A DNA stretch of 64,000 bases from an uncultured Lachnospiraceae bacterium (lineage in GTDB: Bacteria; Bacillota; Clostridia; Lachnospirales; Lachnospiraceae). Positions 42,164-50,473 of this stretch are shown here, piece by piece. The DNA is taken from positions 1 through 64,000 of the forward strand of contig CACZBK010000001.1 in assembly GCA_902779395.1 (NCBI GenBank), in the 5' to 3' direction. Position numbers and translations under genes: made by a program. The notes under the pieces were generated by a model that did no database searches, was not told where the DNA came from, and was given only the letters and a program-made list of their open reading frames with translations. Positions within the stretch are counted from its first letter, which is position 1; every line of letters begins with the position of its first letter.

Positions 42164-42354
42164 CCTATCTCCTTCAGCTTATAAGCATTGTTTCATCATT
42201 TATCTCATAATGCTTCCCGAACATACATCTTACCCTTCTGAGTTATCCAACAGATCCGTCATAACCGTAACAGGCTTTCACCCGGTCACGATCAGGAATC
42301 CCTGCAGCTTATATACACTGACGATAATATATATAGTAAACGACTATTGCACTT
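42135..42354 (-). ncRNA. Candidate structured leader RNA (or small RNA) upstream of the REC-EAL gene
   Basis: About 220 bases between a promoter (42361-42388) and a terminator, in a 326-base gene-free stretch. Foldable parts in order are TAGTAA/TTTACTA, CAGG-GATT-CCTG, CGTGAC-C-GGGT closed by a GAAA tetraloop with GCCT-GTTACG, GTTAT/GATAAC, and AAGCATT/AATGCTT, then the terminator. No ORF with a ribosome binding site fits. I could not match the conserved cores of c-di-GMP-I or -II or other riboswitch classes. Ligand-controlled attenuation of the EAL gene is an inference. Confidence 0.5.
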
Positions 42355-42360
42355 ACTATA

Positions 42361-42388
42361 ATTATATCATTCCACAGCTTTCCTGCAA
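42361..42388 (-). promoter_or_regulatory. Promoter of the structured leader / REC-EAL gene
   Basis: Minus-strand TTGCAG, a 16-base spacer and perfect TATAAT; predicted start near 42354. Confidence 0.65.
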
Positions 42389-42438
42389 CATAATTTTGAC
42401 GATAACCCATGCAACGGCGTCTGTCGGTTTGATCATGA

Positions 42439-43812
42439 TCAATACAGTCCGCCTGCATATTCATTATACCGCGCTGTCAGTTCACCGTCACTGATCACCG
42501 TGATCCTGCCTGCATCATATTCGGAAGCGACCCAGTCATAGATCTTTTTGATAAGCGGATCATTTTTCGGAAGCTCGCCCTTGCCATGTCTTGCCCTGTA
42601 TCCGTTTACCCAGTATGCCACTCCGGCCATACCTGATGTATTATTTATCGAAACCTTCGGAGGGCGGCCCAGGATAGCTTCCGTATCAAAGATATTATAT
42701 ATCTCCGGGTCTTTCATCATCCCGTCCGCATGGATACCGGCTCTGGTCAGATTAAAGTTTTCGCCAACAAAAGGTGTCATCGGGGGGATATCATAAGCAG
42801 TTTCATTACTGATATACTCGGCGATCTCCGTGATCTTGCGCGTATTCATCCCATTCAGATGGCCTCTTATAGATGCATATTCGAATACCATTGCTTCCAG
42901 AGGCACATTTCCGGTACGTTCTCCTATACCCAGAAGCGAACAGTTGACGGCACTGCATCCGTACATCCAGGCGGTAGTCGCATTTACCACTCCTTTATAA
43001 AAATCATTATGCCCGTGCCACTCAAGCATCTCCGAAGGTACATCGGAATGATGCTGCAGACCGTATATGATGCCGGATACACTTCTCGGAAGAGCCGCTC
43101 CGGGATATGGCACACCGTATCCCATGGTATCACATGCACGTATCTTTACGGGTACCTTGCTCTCCCGGGAAAGCTCCATCAGACTCGCTGCGAAAGGAAC
43201 AACAAAACCATAAAAATCCGCTCTGGTTATATCTTCAAAATGACATCTTGGACGTAAGCCGGCTTCGATGCATTCCTTTACTATCCCAAGATATTTATCC
43301 AAAGCCTGCTTTCTTGTGAGCCCCATCTTATGAAAAATGTGATAATCCGAGCAGCTGACTAAAATCCCGGTTTCCTTTATACCAATGGATCTGACCAGTT
43401 CAAAATCCTTCTTATTCGCACGGATCCATGTAGTTACCTCGGGAAAACGATATCCGAGCTCCATGCATTTTTCCAGAGCTTTCCTGTCTTTTTCGGAATA
43501 AACGAAAAACTCAGTCTGACGTATCATCCCGTTGGGTCCGCCAAGTTCATGCAGCAGTTTATATATATGTACCATCTGTTCCGTAGTATACGGAGTCCTG
43601 GACTGCTGGCCATCCCTGAAGCTTGTATCAGTTATAAAGATGTCTTCAGGCATGTTTTCAGGAACACGTCTGTAGTTAAAGGCTATCTTGGGAGTCTCCG
43701 TATAAGGAAACATCTCTCTGAACAGTTCAGGCTTTTCAGGATCCTGCAGACGATAACTGTACGGATCCTGTTCCAGTTTATATGTTTTATTGCTTAATGC
43801 GATGTCATGCAT
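42439..43812 (-). CDS. Re-citrate synthase / homocitrate synthase family enzyme
   Basis: 457 residues of the DRE-TIM metallolyase family that condenses acetyl-CoA with a 2-oxo acid. ITDTSFRDGQQSRTPYTTEQ has the Asp-Arg catalytic motif, CHFEDITRADFYGFVVPF and LEWHGHNDFYKGVVNA give the metal His residues, CSAVNCSLLGIGERTGNVPL the glycine-rich end. The N-terminal RLQDPEKPELFREMFPYTE and long match to clostridial sequences resemble the Re-citrate synthase of Clostridium kluyveri rather than LeuA; no LeuA allosteric domain is present. It would make citrate for glutamate synthesis. ATG at 43812 has GGAGG seven bases upstream. Divergent from a LysR gene. Confidence 0.72.
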   Translation of the reverse strand: MHDIALSNKTYKLEQDPYSYRLQDPEKPELFREMFPYTETPKIAFNYRRVPENMPEDIFITDTSFRDGQQSRTPYTTEQMVHIYKLLHELGGPNGMIRQTEFFVYSEKDRKALEKCMELGYRFPEVTTWIRANKKDFELVRSIGIKETGILVSCSDYHIFHKMGLTRKQALDKYLGIVKECIEAGLRPRCHFEDITRADFYGFVVPFAASLMELSRESKVPVKIRACDTMGYGVPYPGAALPRSVSGIIYGLQHHSDVPSEMLEWHGHNDFYKGVVNATTAWMYGCSAVNCSLLGIGERTGNVPLEAMVFEYASIRGHLNGMNTRKITEIAEYISNETAYDIPPMTPFVGENFNLTRAGIHADGMMKDPEIYNIFDTEAILGRPPKVSINNTSGMAGVAYWVNGYRARHGKGELPKNDPLIKKIYDWVASEYDAGRITVISDGELTARYNEYAGGLY

Positions 43813-43850
43813 GAACCCACCTCCATATATTTCCGAAAAGTTATTTACAA

Positions 43851-43879
43851 GTATTAACATATATACTATTATTTGTAAA
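43851..43879 (-). promoter_or_regulatory. Promoter of the Re-citrate-synthase-like gene
   Basis: Minus-strand TTTACA, a 17-base spacer and TAATAC, about 39 bases before the ATG, beside a probable LysR site. Confidence 0.6.
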
Positions 43880-43898
43880 ATGAATAAAATAGATTATT

Positions 43899-43919
43899 AT
43901 TATTCACTATTCGAATAAT
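43899..43919. promoter_or_regulatory. Probable LysR-type operator
   Basis: Inverted repeat ATTATTC-N7-GAATAAT in the 130-base divergent region, 20 bases upstream of the -35 box of the synthase promoter and 24 before the lysR ATG. The size and T-N-A form fit an autoregulatory LTTR recognition site. Confidence 0.55.
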
Positions 43920-43942
43920 CAAATAAATGGAGGATGAACATC

Positions 43943-44794
43943 ATGGATATCGAATCCATAAAAACCTTTATGATACTTGCTCACACAAGAAATTATACCC
44001 GTGCCGCCGATCAGCTCTTTGTCGCACAGTCAACCGTAACAAACCGTATTCACGAACTGGAAAAAGAGCTTGGATTTTTACTATTCAACAGAAATAACCG
44101 GAGTGTCGAACTGACCAACGAAGGTGAAAAATTCCGTGTCTATGCGGAGAAAGTCATCGAACTGACCGACACCTCTCTGGCAGAACTTTCTTCAGTACAG
44201 AAATATGATCATTATCTCAGGATAGGATGTGCTGATTCCATATATGAAGGGCATCTGGCCGGTCTTATACTGAAGCACAGAAAAACACACCCCAAAGATT
44301 ATCTTAAGATTTCCATCGGTCTTACCGAACATCTGCTGGAACAGATACAGAATGATATGCTGGACGTTGTTTTTACTTATCTTCCGCTGCATAAAAACTC
44401 TGTTCATTGCGAACTCTATAAACAAGACACACTGGTCCTGGTAACCGACATTGAAAATAATAAATACAAAAAAGGGATCACAGTTGAACAATTACTTGCA
44501 GAAAAATATCTGATGTGTAACTTCGCCTTACAGGATGTCGGGCAGTATATACGAAAACTTTTCCCGAAATATCACCAGTTTGAACTGGAGATAGATGACT
44601 GCATGAAGATCGTCCCCTACCTTCTTCACCAGAACAATTATACTTTTCTTCCGAAGGATATGGCAGACCATTACATCAGGGAAAAGCAGTTACGGCGTGT
44701 AAGACTGGTAGATTTCAACACTCCCGTTATCAACAGTTATATCATATATAAAAAATCTCTTGAAAAGATCTGCACAAGCATATTCAAGATCTAA
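43943..44794 (+). CDS. LysR-family transcriptional regulator
   Basis: 283 residues. The N-terminal winged helix-turn-helix is complete: FMILAHTRNYTRAADQLFVA, QSTVTNRIHELEKELGFLLF and NRNNRSVELTNEGEKF. A periplasmic-binding-protein-like effector domain follows (LRIGCADSIYEGHLAGLILK, DVVFTYLPLH). The start is at 43943, nine bases after GGAGG; an ATG three codons earlier abuts the Shine-Dalgarno. It is divergent from the citrate-synthase-like gene and likely controls it in response to a pathway metabolite; the effector is unknown. Confidence 0.9.
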   Translation: MDIESIKTFMILAHTRNYTRAADQLFVAQSTVTNRIHELEKELGFLLFNRNNRSVELTNEGEKFRVYAEKVIELTDTSLAELSSVQKYDHYLRIGCADSIYEGHLAGLILKHRKTHPKDYLKISIGLTEHLLEQIQNDMLDVVFTYLPLHKNSVHCELYKQDTLVLVTDIENNKYKKGITVEQLLAEKYLMCNFALQDVGQYIRKLFPKYHQFELEIDDCMKIVPYLLHQNNYTFLPKDMADHYIREKQLRRVRLVDFNTPVINSYIIYKKSLEKICTSIFKI

Positions 44795-44795
44795 A

Positions 44796-44827
44796 GGCTT
44801 CTTTCTGCCAACCGGCAGAATGAAGCC
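44796..44827. terminator. Bidirectional terminator between lysR and ybaK
   Basis: Hairpin GGCTTC-TTTCTGCC-AACC-GGCAGAAT-GAAGCC just after the lysR stop and 22 bases before the convergent ybaK stop. Short T/A runs flank it. Confidence 0.75.
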
Positions 44828-44848
44828 CTTTCCCGCTTTCGGATCTGT

Positions 44849-45328
44849 CTATTCGGATACTATATCGGCAACGCTGCATCCGGCTGCATTGATAAGATCG
44901 TCAGGCGCCAGCTCTATCTGAAATCCGACTTTTCCTGCACTTACAAATATCCTTTCATTATCCTTTGCCGTTTCGTGGATAAAAGTAGCAAACTGCTTCT
45001 TCATCCCTATCGGTGAGCAGCCTCCGTGAACATATCCTGTAAGAGGAAGGAGTTCTTTCTGTTTGATCATACTGACTGCTTTTTCACCCGAAACCTTTGC
45101 TGCTTTTTTAAGATCAAGTTCCGCTTTTACAGGAACAACGAATACATAATATGTTCCTGATTTTCCCTGTGTAACCAGTGTCTTAAATACTTTTTCTGCA
45201 TCCTCTCCAAGAACAGCCGCTATCTCTTCGCCGCTCATTGTCGCATCAGGTTCATAAGAATGACTCTCATAAGAGATCTTCTTTCCGTCAAGGACTCTCA
45301 TTACATTCGTCTTTTCTTCCTTTTTCAC
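44849..45328 (-). CDS. ybaK: Cys-tRNA(Pro)/aminoacyl-tRNA deacylase YbaK/EbsC family
   Basis: A 159-residue trans-editing enzyme that hydrolyses Cys-tRNA-Pro formed by ProRS. VFKTLVTQGKSGTYYVFVVP contains the conserved catalytic Lys; LTGYVHGGCSPIGMKKQFAT is the YbaK substrate-loop signature with the GGCSPIG motif, and IHETAKDNERIFVSAGKVGF closes the fold. Length matches E. coli YbaK. GTG start with AAGGAG seven bases upstream. It complements the INS editing domain of the proS product encoded 5.6 kb away. Confidence 0.92.
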   Translation of the reverse strand: MKKEEKTNVMRVLDGKKISYESHSYEPDATMSGEEIAAVLGEDAEKVFKTLVTQGKSGTYYVFVVPVKAELDLKKAAKVSGEKAVSMIKQKELLPLTGYVHGGCSPIGMKKQFATFIHETAKDNERIFVSAGKVGFQIELAPDDLINAAGCSVADIVSE

Positions 45329-45385
45329 CTTATCACTCCTTATCTATATGAACATAAAATTCAGTAAGAACATTCCCGGCCTCAC

Positions 45386-46495
45386 TTAATAGATCCTGTA
45401 TCTTCCTCCCAGCATCAAAAGGCAGAAGAAATACAGACAGTTATCATAATAACGGCGTATCCCTTTTCGCATAGGTGTATTCCAGAATTCACGCAGGTAC
45501 TCATCTGCATACGCACTGTCGCTTGCTGCGGATGCTGCTGCCAGCGTGGCAGTAATGGCTACCGGATGCATAGCGGGCTCCGCCGCGGGAGTTCCGTCGA
45601 TCTGATAAGCCATATACTTTTCTGCCGGTATCCCATAAAAGAAATCCTGTAAACGCGTTGCGACCTGAGCTGTTTCTTTACGCCTGCCAAACCACATTGT
45701 ATCGAGTGCTATATTCATCGCTACACGATAAGCATCCGAATAGAAGCTGAAATTCTTTCCGAATCTCAATACCGGCGTACCGTCATATTCCGCATACTCC
45801 GCACACATACCGGTCTTTGGATGGGCACTTAAGGCTATATATCTCCGGCTGTCTTCGGCTGCCTGCTTCCAGAAATCCTTATCCGCTTCATCTGCACGTT
45901 CTGCAAACAAGCTGTAAAAATGCGGCAGATGATAGCTTGGATCCGAATGATCAGCTTCCGGGACAAAACGGATCAAATGGTTATTCCTGTCCCACATTGC
46001 TCTTCCGCCTGCAACCATTTCATCCTGGTGTACACAGTGACGCAGTATATCCCTGGCCTGTGATCCATAGTCAAATATACCCTCACCGTTCCCCCAGCGT
46101 GCCTCAGCAAAAAACAGCGCCATTGCGTAATATTCCTCACCATCGGGTGCAGGTCCCTCAGCATTATGTTTTCCGTCCAGGCCCACCGACCAGGCAAAAT
46201 ATCCTTCATATTTCCCGTTCTCATGGTACATGTAACGTTTTGAAAACTGCCAAAGCTTATCAAACAGATCCTTTCTGTCCATCTGGACACACATCATCAT
46301 CCCATAGCTCATGCCCTCAGTGCGCGCATCCGTATTTCCGGTATCAACCATACAGGCGCTGTCGGGATCAGTCTCGTGAAAGAAATTTTCTTCAGGATCA
46401 AAAAATATAGTGTTAAAGCAGGCATTGATCTTTTTATTTACTTCTTCATCACCGATACCTATACGTGAAAAATAATTCGTATGATCCGCTTTCAT
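45386..46495 (-). CDS. GH8 reducing-end xylose-releasing exo-oligoxylanase (Rex-like)
   Basis: 369 residues, no signal peptide, so it acts on imported xylo-oligosaccharides. The (alpha/alpha)6 barrel motifs are DARTEGMSYGMMMCVQMDRK with the general-acid Glu, FAWSVGLDGKHNAEGPAPDG with the catalytic Asp region and EEYYAMALFFAEARWG; later SFYSDAYRVAMNIALD is also typical. These match Rex of Bacillus halodurans, which removes xylose from the reducing end. It implies xylan use. No xylanase or permease lies beside it. GGGAGAG precedes the ATG. Confidence 0.9.
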   Translation of the reverse strand: MKADHTNYFSRIGIGDEEVNKKINACFNTIFFDPEENFFHETDPDSACMVDTGNTDARTEGMSYGMMMCVQMDRKDLFDKLWQFSKRYMYHENGKYEGYFAWSVGLDGKHNAEGPAPDGEEYYAMALFFAEARWGNGEGIFDYGSQARDILRHCVHQDEMVAGGRAMWDRNNHLIRFVPEADHSDPSYHLPHFYSLFAERADEADKDFWKQAAEDSRRYIALSAHPKTGMCAEYAEYDGTPVLRFGKNFSFYSDAYRVAMNIALDTMWFGRRKETAQVATRLQDFFYGIPAEKYMAYQIDGTPAAEPAMHPVAITATLAAASAASDSAYADEYLREFWNTPMRKGIRRYYDNCLYFFCLLMLGGRYRIY

Positions 46496-46524
46496 CTTTT
46501 TATCTCTCCCTGTAATATATTTCT

Positions 46525-46998
46525 TTATTTAAAACCTTTCCTTTCTTTTGCGACAACTATCAGATCGGCCGTTTCGTTCATGGCATCGGCAAGATAAGCT
46601 TCCTGCCACTCCTTACCCTGCTTCTCTTCCTGCTTTATTCTGTCCCATGCAGCTTTTCTCTGCACATCATCGGCAAATTCCACTCCGGAAAAAACATGCG
46701 GATGTCTGCGGATCATTTTATCCGAAATCCCTTTTGCCACGTCTTCCAGAGTAAAGAGTCCCTCCTCTTCAGCTATGACAGCGTGAAAATAAACCTGCAA
46801 CAGGAGATCACCCAGCTCTTCCTTTAAATTATCCGCATTTCCCGTTTTATCCAGGATATTTATCCCGGCGATCACCTCTGCCGCCTCTTCTATACACGCC
46901 GCTTTAAGAGACATATGAGTCTGTGCTCTGTCCCACGGACAGCCATCCTCTGCACGTAATCTTTCCACCACTTCCTTCAGATGTTCTAATTCTGACAT
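46525..46998 (-). CDS. mazG: MazG-type nucleoside triphosphate pyrophosphohydrolase
   Basis: 157 residues. The helical MazG domain has LRAEDGCPWDRAQTHMSLKA, CIEEAAEVIAGI (the ExxE metal motif) and NLKEELGDLLLQVYFHAVIA with the second ExxD, followed by RRHPHVFSGVEF. It hydrolyses (d)NTPs, cleaning up damaged nucleotides or lowering (p)ppGpp. It contains one MazG repeat only, shorter than the two-domain E. coli protein of about 263 residues. Its gene is 29 bases upstream of the GH8 gene. Confidence 0.92.
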   Translation of the reverse strand: MSELEHLKEVVERLRAEDGCPWDRAQTHMSLKAACIEEAAEVIAGINILDKTGNADNLKEELGDLLLQVYFHAVIAEEEGLFTLEDVAKGISDKMIRRHPHVFSGVEFADDVQRKAAWDRIKQEEKQGKEWQEAYLADAMNETADLIVVAKERKGFK

Positions 46999-47238
46999 AG
47001 TCTGTTACCTCGTCTCATGAGCTTTTGACCCAGGTATAACGCTTCTTAAATACCCGGACCCAATGCTTGCCTGCTTATCCCGATAGCACGTATCTGAAAG
47101 CCTCAGCGTAGCCAGTATCATATTATACAACCATGCGCCGTAAAAAAACAATGTCTTCCTGTTACAGCTTGATTTGCTGCCATCACATGTGTTAGGATTA
47201 ACCGGTGCCGGATAAAGCATGACACGGAGGAATAGGAT

Positions 47239-47688
47239 ATGCGTTTTGTGATACAGGTTGTTTCAAAAGGAAGCGTAAGCATAGAAGATAAAGTTGTCGG
47301 CAAGATCGACAGGGGGTATGTTGTCCTGATAGGAATAGGAAAGGGCGATACCGCACAGACTGCAGATAAGATGATCCGCAAGCTCACCGGTCTGAGAATA
47401 TTTCCCGATGAAAACGGAAAGACCAATCTTTCTCTCAATGATATAAAAGGAGCACTTCTCCTGATATCGCAATTTACGCTGTATGCCGACTGCAGACACG
47501 GAAACCGTCCCGGCTTTACCGATGCGGCCGATCCCGAGAGTGCAAGATCCCTGTATCAGTATATTATAGATAAATGCGTCGAACAGGGTATTCCCACAGC
47601 ACAGGGAGAATTCGGTGCCGATATGAAAGTAAGTCTCGTAAACGAAGGGCCTTTCACCATAATCCTCGATTCCGAAGATCTGGCCTGA
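47239..47688 (+). CDS. dtd: D-aminoacyl-tRNA deacylase
   Basis: A 149-residue homodimeric editing enzyme that removes D-amino acids and glycine mischarged on tRNA-Ala. Start [27 protein letters not shown]-type core ([12 protein letters not shown]), [20 protein letters not shown] (the SQFTLYAD motif) and the C-terminal [12 protein letters not shown] containing the Gly-cis-Pro loop in GPFT are present. GGAGG is eight bases upstream. Monocistronic on the plus strand. Confidence 0.96.
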   Translation: MRFVIQVVSKGSVSIEDKVVGKIDRGYVVLIGIGKGDTAQTADKMIRKLTGLRIFPDENGKTNLSLNDIKGALLLISQFTLYADCRHGNRPGFTDAADPESARSLYQYIIDKCVEQGIPTAQGEFGADMKVSLVNEGPFTIILDSEDLA

Positions 47689-47719
47689 ACGGCCGCTTTA
47701 AAAACCCCGGGCGGTCCTT

Positions 47720-47817
47720 AAGACAGTATGGGGAAAGGTAAAAGAGATCGAGGCTCTGAGTTTCGGCGATGATTTTGCGGGCGTTGACGGGGGTCCGCGT
47801 CATCAGATCGCCGGATG
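47720..47817 (+). pseudogene. Possible coding remnant
   Basis: One frame of the dtd-lipoprotein spacer reads KTVWGKVKEIEALSFGDDFA and ends GVDGGPRHQIAG before a TGA. It has no start with a ribosome binding site and I do not recognise the protein. Higher G+C than its flanks suggests the decayed end of a gene, but chance is not excluded. Confidence 0.2.
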
Positions 47818-47878
47818 AATTCTGAAATAAGCGGATAAAAACTTTATCACATCAGAGATATAAACAAGGATACAGTGT

Positions 47879-48973
47879 ATGAAAAAACTATTCAGACCTA
47901 TAACGGCTTTAATACTTGCAGCATGTTTATCCTCCTGTACACCAGATGCCGCAGCCCCTTCATCAGACAGCAATACTCCGGCAGTTACCGGAGAAAATGA
48001 CACTGCTCCCACCCCGGTTGACAGCCTCAATGAGGATCTGATCTATTACGGGAGTACTGCTGAGTATTTTGAGAAAGACAGCATTATTGTTCTTGATCTG
48101 ACATCCATCGCAGCTTATGATGATATCGGCAGTATTTGTCTGCATAACTGTATGACAGATAAGGATATTAAACTACCTGTATCGAAAAACATAAAATACC
48201 GTGTCGAAGAGACCGGCTATTACTATATTAATGCTTTCACTGTTAACGGCAGCCTTATAGATCTGTCCGAAATGATCATCGGACATGAATATCCTGCCCC
48301 CGATGAAAATAAGAATGCGGGATCGGATATATCTTATGATAAGGAGGATAAAAAAATGAAAGACCCCATATTACTGTATCAGGGACATGCAAGCCTGCGT
48401 ATTCTGACCGGAGACGATAAGGTGATCTATATCGATCCGTTTGCAGGTGACGGTTATGATATGCCGGCCGACCTGATACTGCAGACACATGATCATTTTG
48501 ATCATAAGGATATGTCAAAAATAGAAAGCCGGAACGATGACTGTATAATCATAACACAGGCCGAAGCACTTAAAGATAAACAATACCGGAGCTTTGATCT
48601 GCCTTATGTCAAAGTGGAAACTGTAGAAGCGGGATATAATAAAAATCATGACAAAAACAACTGTGCAGGATATATCCTCACTTTCGAAAATGATGTAAGT
48701 CTTTATGTCAGCGGAGATACATCGAAAACAGAACAGATGGCTGAGCTGAAAAGCAGAAACCTTGATTACGCGTTTTTCTGCTGTGACGGTGTATTTAATA
48801 TGGATGCAGCGGAAGCATCTGAATGTGCTGAACTTGTAGGTGCAAAAGTAAGCATCCCTTACCATACGGCATCAGCCGCTGTTACGATCTTCGACGAAAA
48901 CAATGCAGCACGCTTTTCAGCGCCGGGCGTAAAAATATTAACCCCCGGAGAAGAACTGGTTTTAAAAAAATAA
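47879..48973 (+). CDS. Lipoprotein with C-terminal metallo-beta-lactamase-fold hydrolase
   Basis: 364 residues. The signal MKKLFRPITALILAACLSSC has a lipobox ending at Cys 20. A Ser/Thr-rich linker and a small beta domain follow (to about 158). Residues 160-364 form an UlaG-like metallo-beta-lactamase domain: LYQGHASLRIL, LQTHDHFDHKDM (metal HxHxDH), YVSGDTSKTEQ and IPYHTAS. Hence a surface-anchored metal-dependent hydrolase is predicted. An in-frame ATG at 48356 begins exactly at this domain with AAGGAGG eight bases upstream, so a cytosolic short form is also likely. The substrate is unknown. Confidence 0.85.
   Translation: MKKLFRPITALILAACLSSCTPDAAAPSSDSNTPAVTGENDTAPTPVDSLNEDLIYYGSTAEYFEKDSIIVLDLTSIAAYDDIGSICLHNCMTDKDIKLPVSKNIKYRVEETGYYYINAFTVNGSLIDLSEMIIGHEYPAPDENKNAGSDISYDKEDKKMKDPILLYQGHASLRILTGDDKVIYIDPFAGDGYDMPADLILQTHDHFDHKDMSKIESRNDDCIIITQAEALKDKQYRSFDLPYVKVETVEAGYNKNHDKNNCAGYILTFENDVSLYVSGDTSKTEQMAELKSRNLDYAFFCCDGVFNMDAAEASECAELVGAKVSIPYHTASAAVTIFDENNAARFSAPGVKILTPGEELVLKK
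48341..48358 (+). promoter_or_regulatory. Internal ribosome binding site and start
   Basis: AAGGAGGATAAAAAAATG inside the lipoprotein gene, in frame, at residue 160. It is the best Shine-Dalgarno match of the whole gene, stronger than that of the full-length start. Confidence 0.65.
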
Positions 48974-48994
48974 GACCGGGGGGATATCCCCCGG
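48964..48994 (-). terminator. Terminator between the lipoprotein gene and glpK
   Basis: CCGGGGGG-ATAT-CCCCCGG hairpin; on the minus strand it is followed by TCTTATTTTTTT, so it ends glpK transcripts and may also slow the convergent plus-strand gene. Confidence 0.8.
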
Positions 48995-49000
48995 CTATAT

Positions 49001-50473
49001 TCAGATCAGCATCTCAACTGCTCTTTTCCATCCGTCTATACACTTTGATCTTACTTCACTTTCCATAATGGGTTCAAATACGGTATTGATGCCGCTTCTT
49101 TTCTCGATATCAGCCTCATCCTTCCAGAATCCGCTTGCAAGCCCGGCCAGATAAGCAGCCCCCAATGCAGTGGTCTCCACGCATTCCGGTCTGACAACCT
49201 TAACATCGCTTATATCCGCCTGCATCTGACAAAGGTAAGCATTATTGCTTGCACCTCCATCAACTTTAAGTACTCTTAAAACACTCCCGGCATCATGCGA
49301 CATGGCGGAAACTATGTCATTTACCTGATAGGCGATCGAATCCAGTGCCGCCCGGATGATATGATATTTTCCCACGCCTCTGCTGAGGCCTGTGATGATA
49401 CCCTTAGCTTCAGGCTTCCAATACGGTGCTCCAAGCCCGGTAAAAGCCGGAACGATATAACAGCCGTTAGTATCCTTAACCTTGAGCGCCAGCTCTTCAG
49501 TCTCAGCTGCATTGTTAATAAGTCCCAGTTCATCTCTCAGCCACTGTATCACTGCACCTCCCATAAACACCGAGCCTTCAAGCGCATAGGTGGTCTTGCC
49601 GTTTTTATTCCAGGCTATGGTCGTAACAAGACCGTTTTTTGAATCAATGGCATTTTCACCGGTATTCATCAGTAAAAAACATCCTGTGCCATAGGTATTC
49701 TTAATATCACCTGCATTAAAGCATTTCTGCCCGAACAACGCAGCCTGCTGGTCTCCGGCTGCGCCTGCTATCTTTATGGAGCCGCCCATATAAGACGGAT
49801 CGGATTCTCCGTATACTTCACTGTTTGATACCACTTTGGGAAGCATGCAAAGAGGGATCCCCAAAAGAGCACATATTTCTACATCCCATTTTAATTCATG
49901 AATATTAAACAGCATCGTACGGGAAGCATTGCTCTGGTCCGTCACATGAACCCTGCCTTTTGTAAGCTTCCATATCAGCCAGCTCTCAACCGTACCAAAA
50001 AGCAGTTTCCCTCTCGCAGCTTTATCTGCTGCGCCTTCCACATTATCAAGTATCCATTTCAGCTTGGTTGCCGAAAAATAAGGATCGATCACAAGTCCTG
50101 TTTTATCCCTGATCATATCCCTGTATTCTGCAAGTCCGTCACAGATCCTTGTTGTTCTGCGGCATTGCCATACTATAGCCTTATATACAGGCAGTCCTGT
50201 CTCCTTATCCCAGACTATAGTTGTTTCCCGCTGATTAGTGATCCCTATCGCTTCTATGTCTTCCGCGTTCAATCCTGCTTTCGACATTGCTTCTACAGCA
50301 ACACCCAGCTGCGCCGACCATATCTCCATCGGATCATGTTCAACCCATCCTGCTTTGGGATAATACTGCTGTATCTCCTTCTGTGCCAGACTCACTATCC
50401 TGCCGCTTTTATCAAAAACTATCGCCCGCTCCGAAGTAGTACCGGCATCAAAGGCCATCACATATCCTGCCAT
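49001..50473 (-). CDS. glpK: Glycerol kinase
   Basis: A 490-residue FGGY kinase that makes glycerol 3-phosphate. N-terminal phosphate loop [51 protein letters not shown], then the FGGY signature region [14 protein letters not shown]-like ([21 protein letters not shown]) and C-terminal [20 protein letters not shown]. Length and motifs are standard. No GlpF, GlpD or GlpP lies beside it. The upstream lipase-like hydrolase overlaps it by 16 bases, which suggests a glyceride-to-glycerol-phosphate route. Confidence 0.95.
   Translation of the reverse strand: MAGYVMAFDAGTTSERAIVFDKSGRIVSLAQKEIQQYYPKAGWVEHDPMEIWSAQLGVAVEAMSKAGLNAEDIEAIGITNQRETTIVWDKETGLPVYKAIVWQCRRTTRICDGLAEYRDMIRDKTGLVIDPYFSATKLKWILDNVEGAADKAARGKLLFGTVESWLIWKLTKGRVHVTDQSNASRTMLFNIHELKWDVEICALLGIPLCMLPKVVSNSEVYGESDPSYMGGSIKIAGAAGDQQAALFGQKCFNAGDIKNTYGTGCFLLMNTGENAIDSKNGLVTTIAWNKNGKTTYALEGSVFMGGAVIQWLRDELGLINNAAETEELALKVKDTNGCYIVPAFTGLGAPYWKPEAKGIITGLSRGVGKYHIIRAALDSIAYQVNDIVSAMSHDAGSVLRVLKVDGGASNNAYLCQMQADISDVKVVRPECVETTALGAAYLAGLASGFWKDEADIEKRSGINTVFEPIMESEVRSKCIDGWKRAVEMLI

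Noticed and set aside
42180-42300. Resemblance of GATCTGTTGGATAACTCAGA to the 3' part of a TPP riboswitch
   Set aside because: The conserved CTGAGA and loop spacing of the thi-box are missing and the downstream gene has no link to thiamine.
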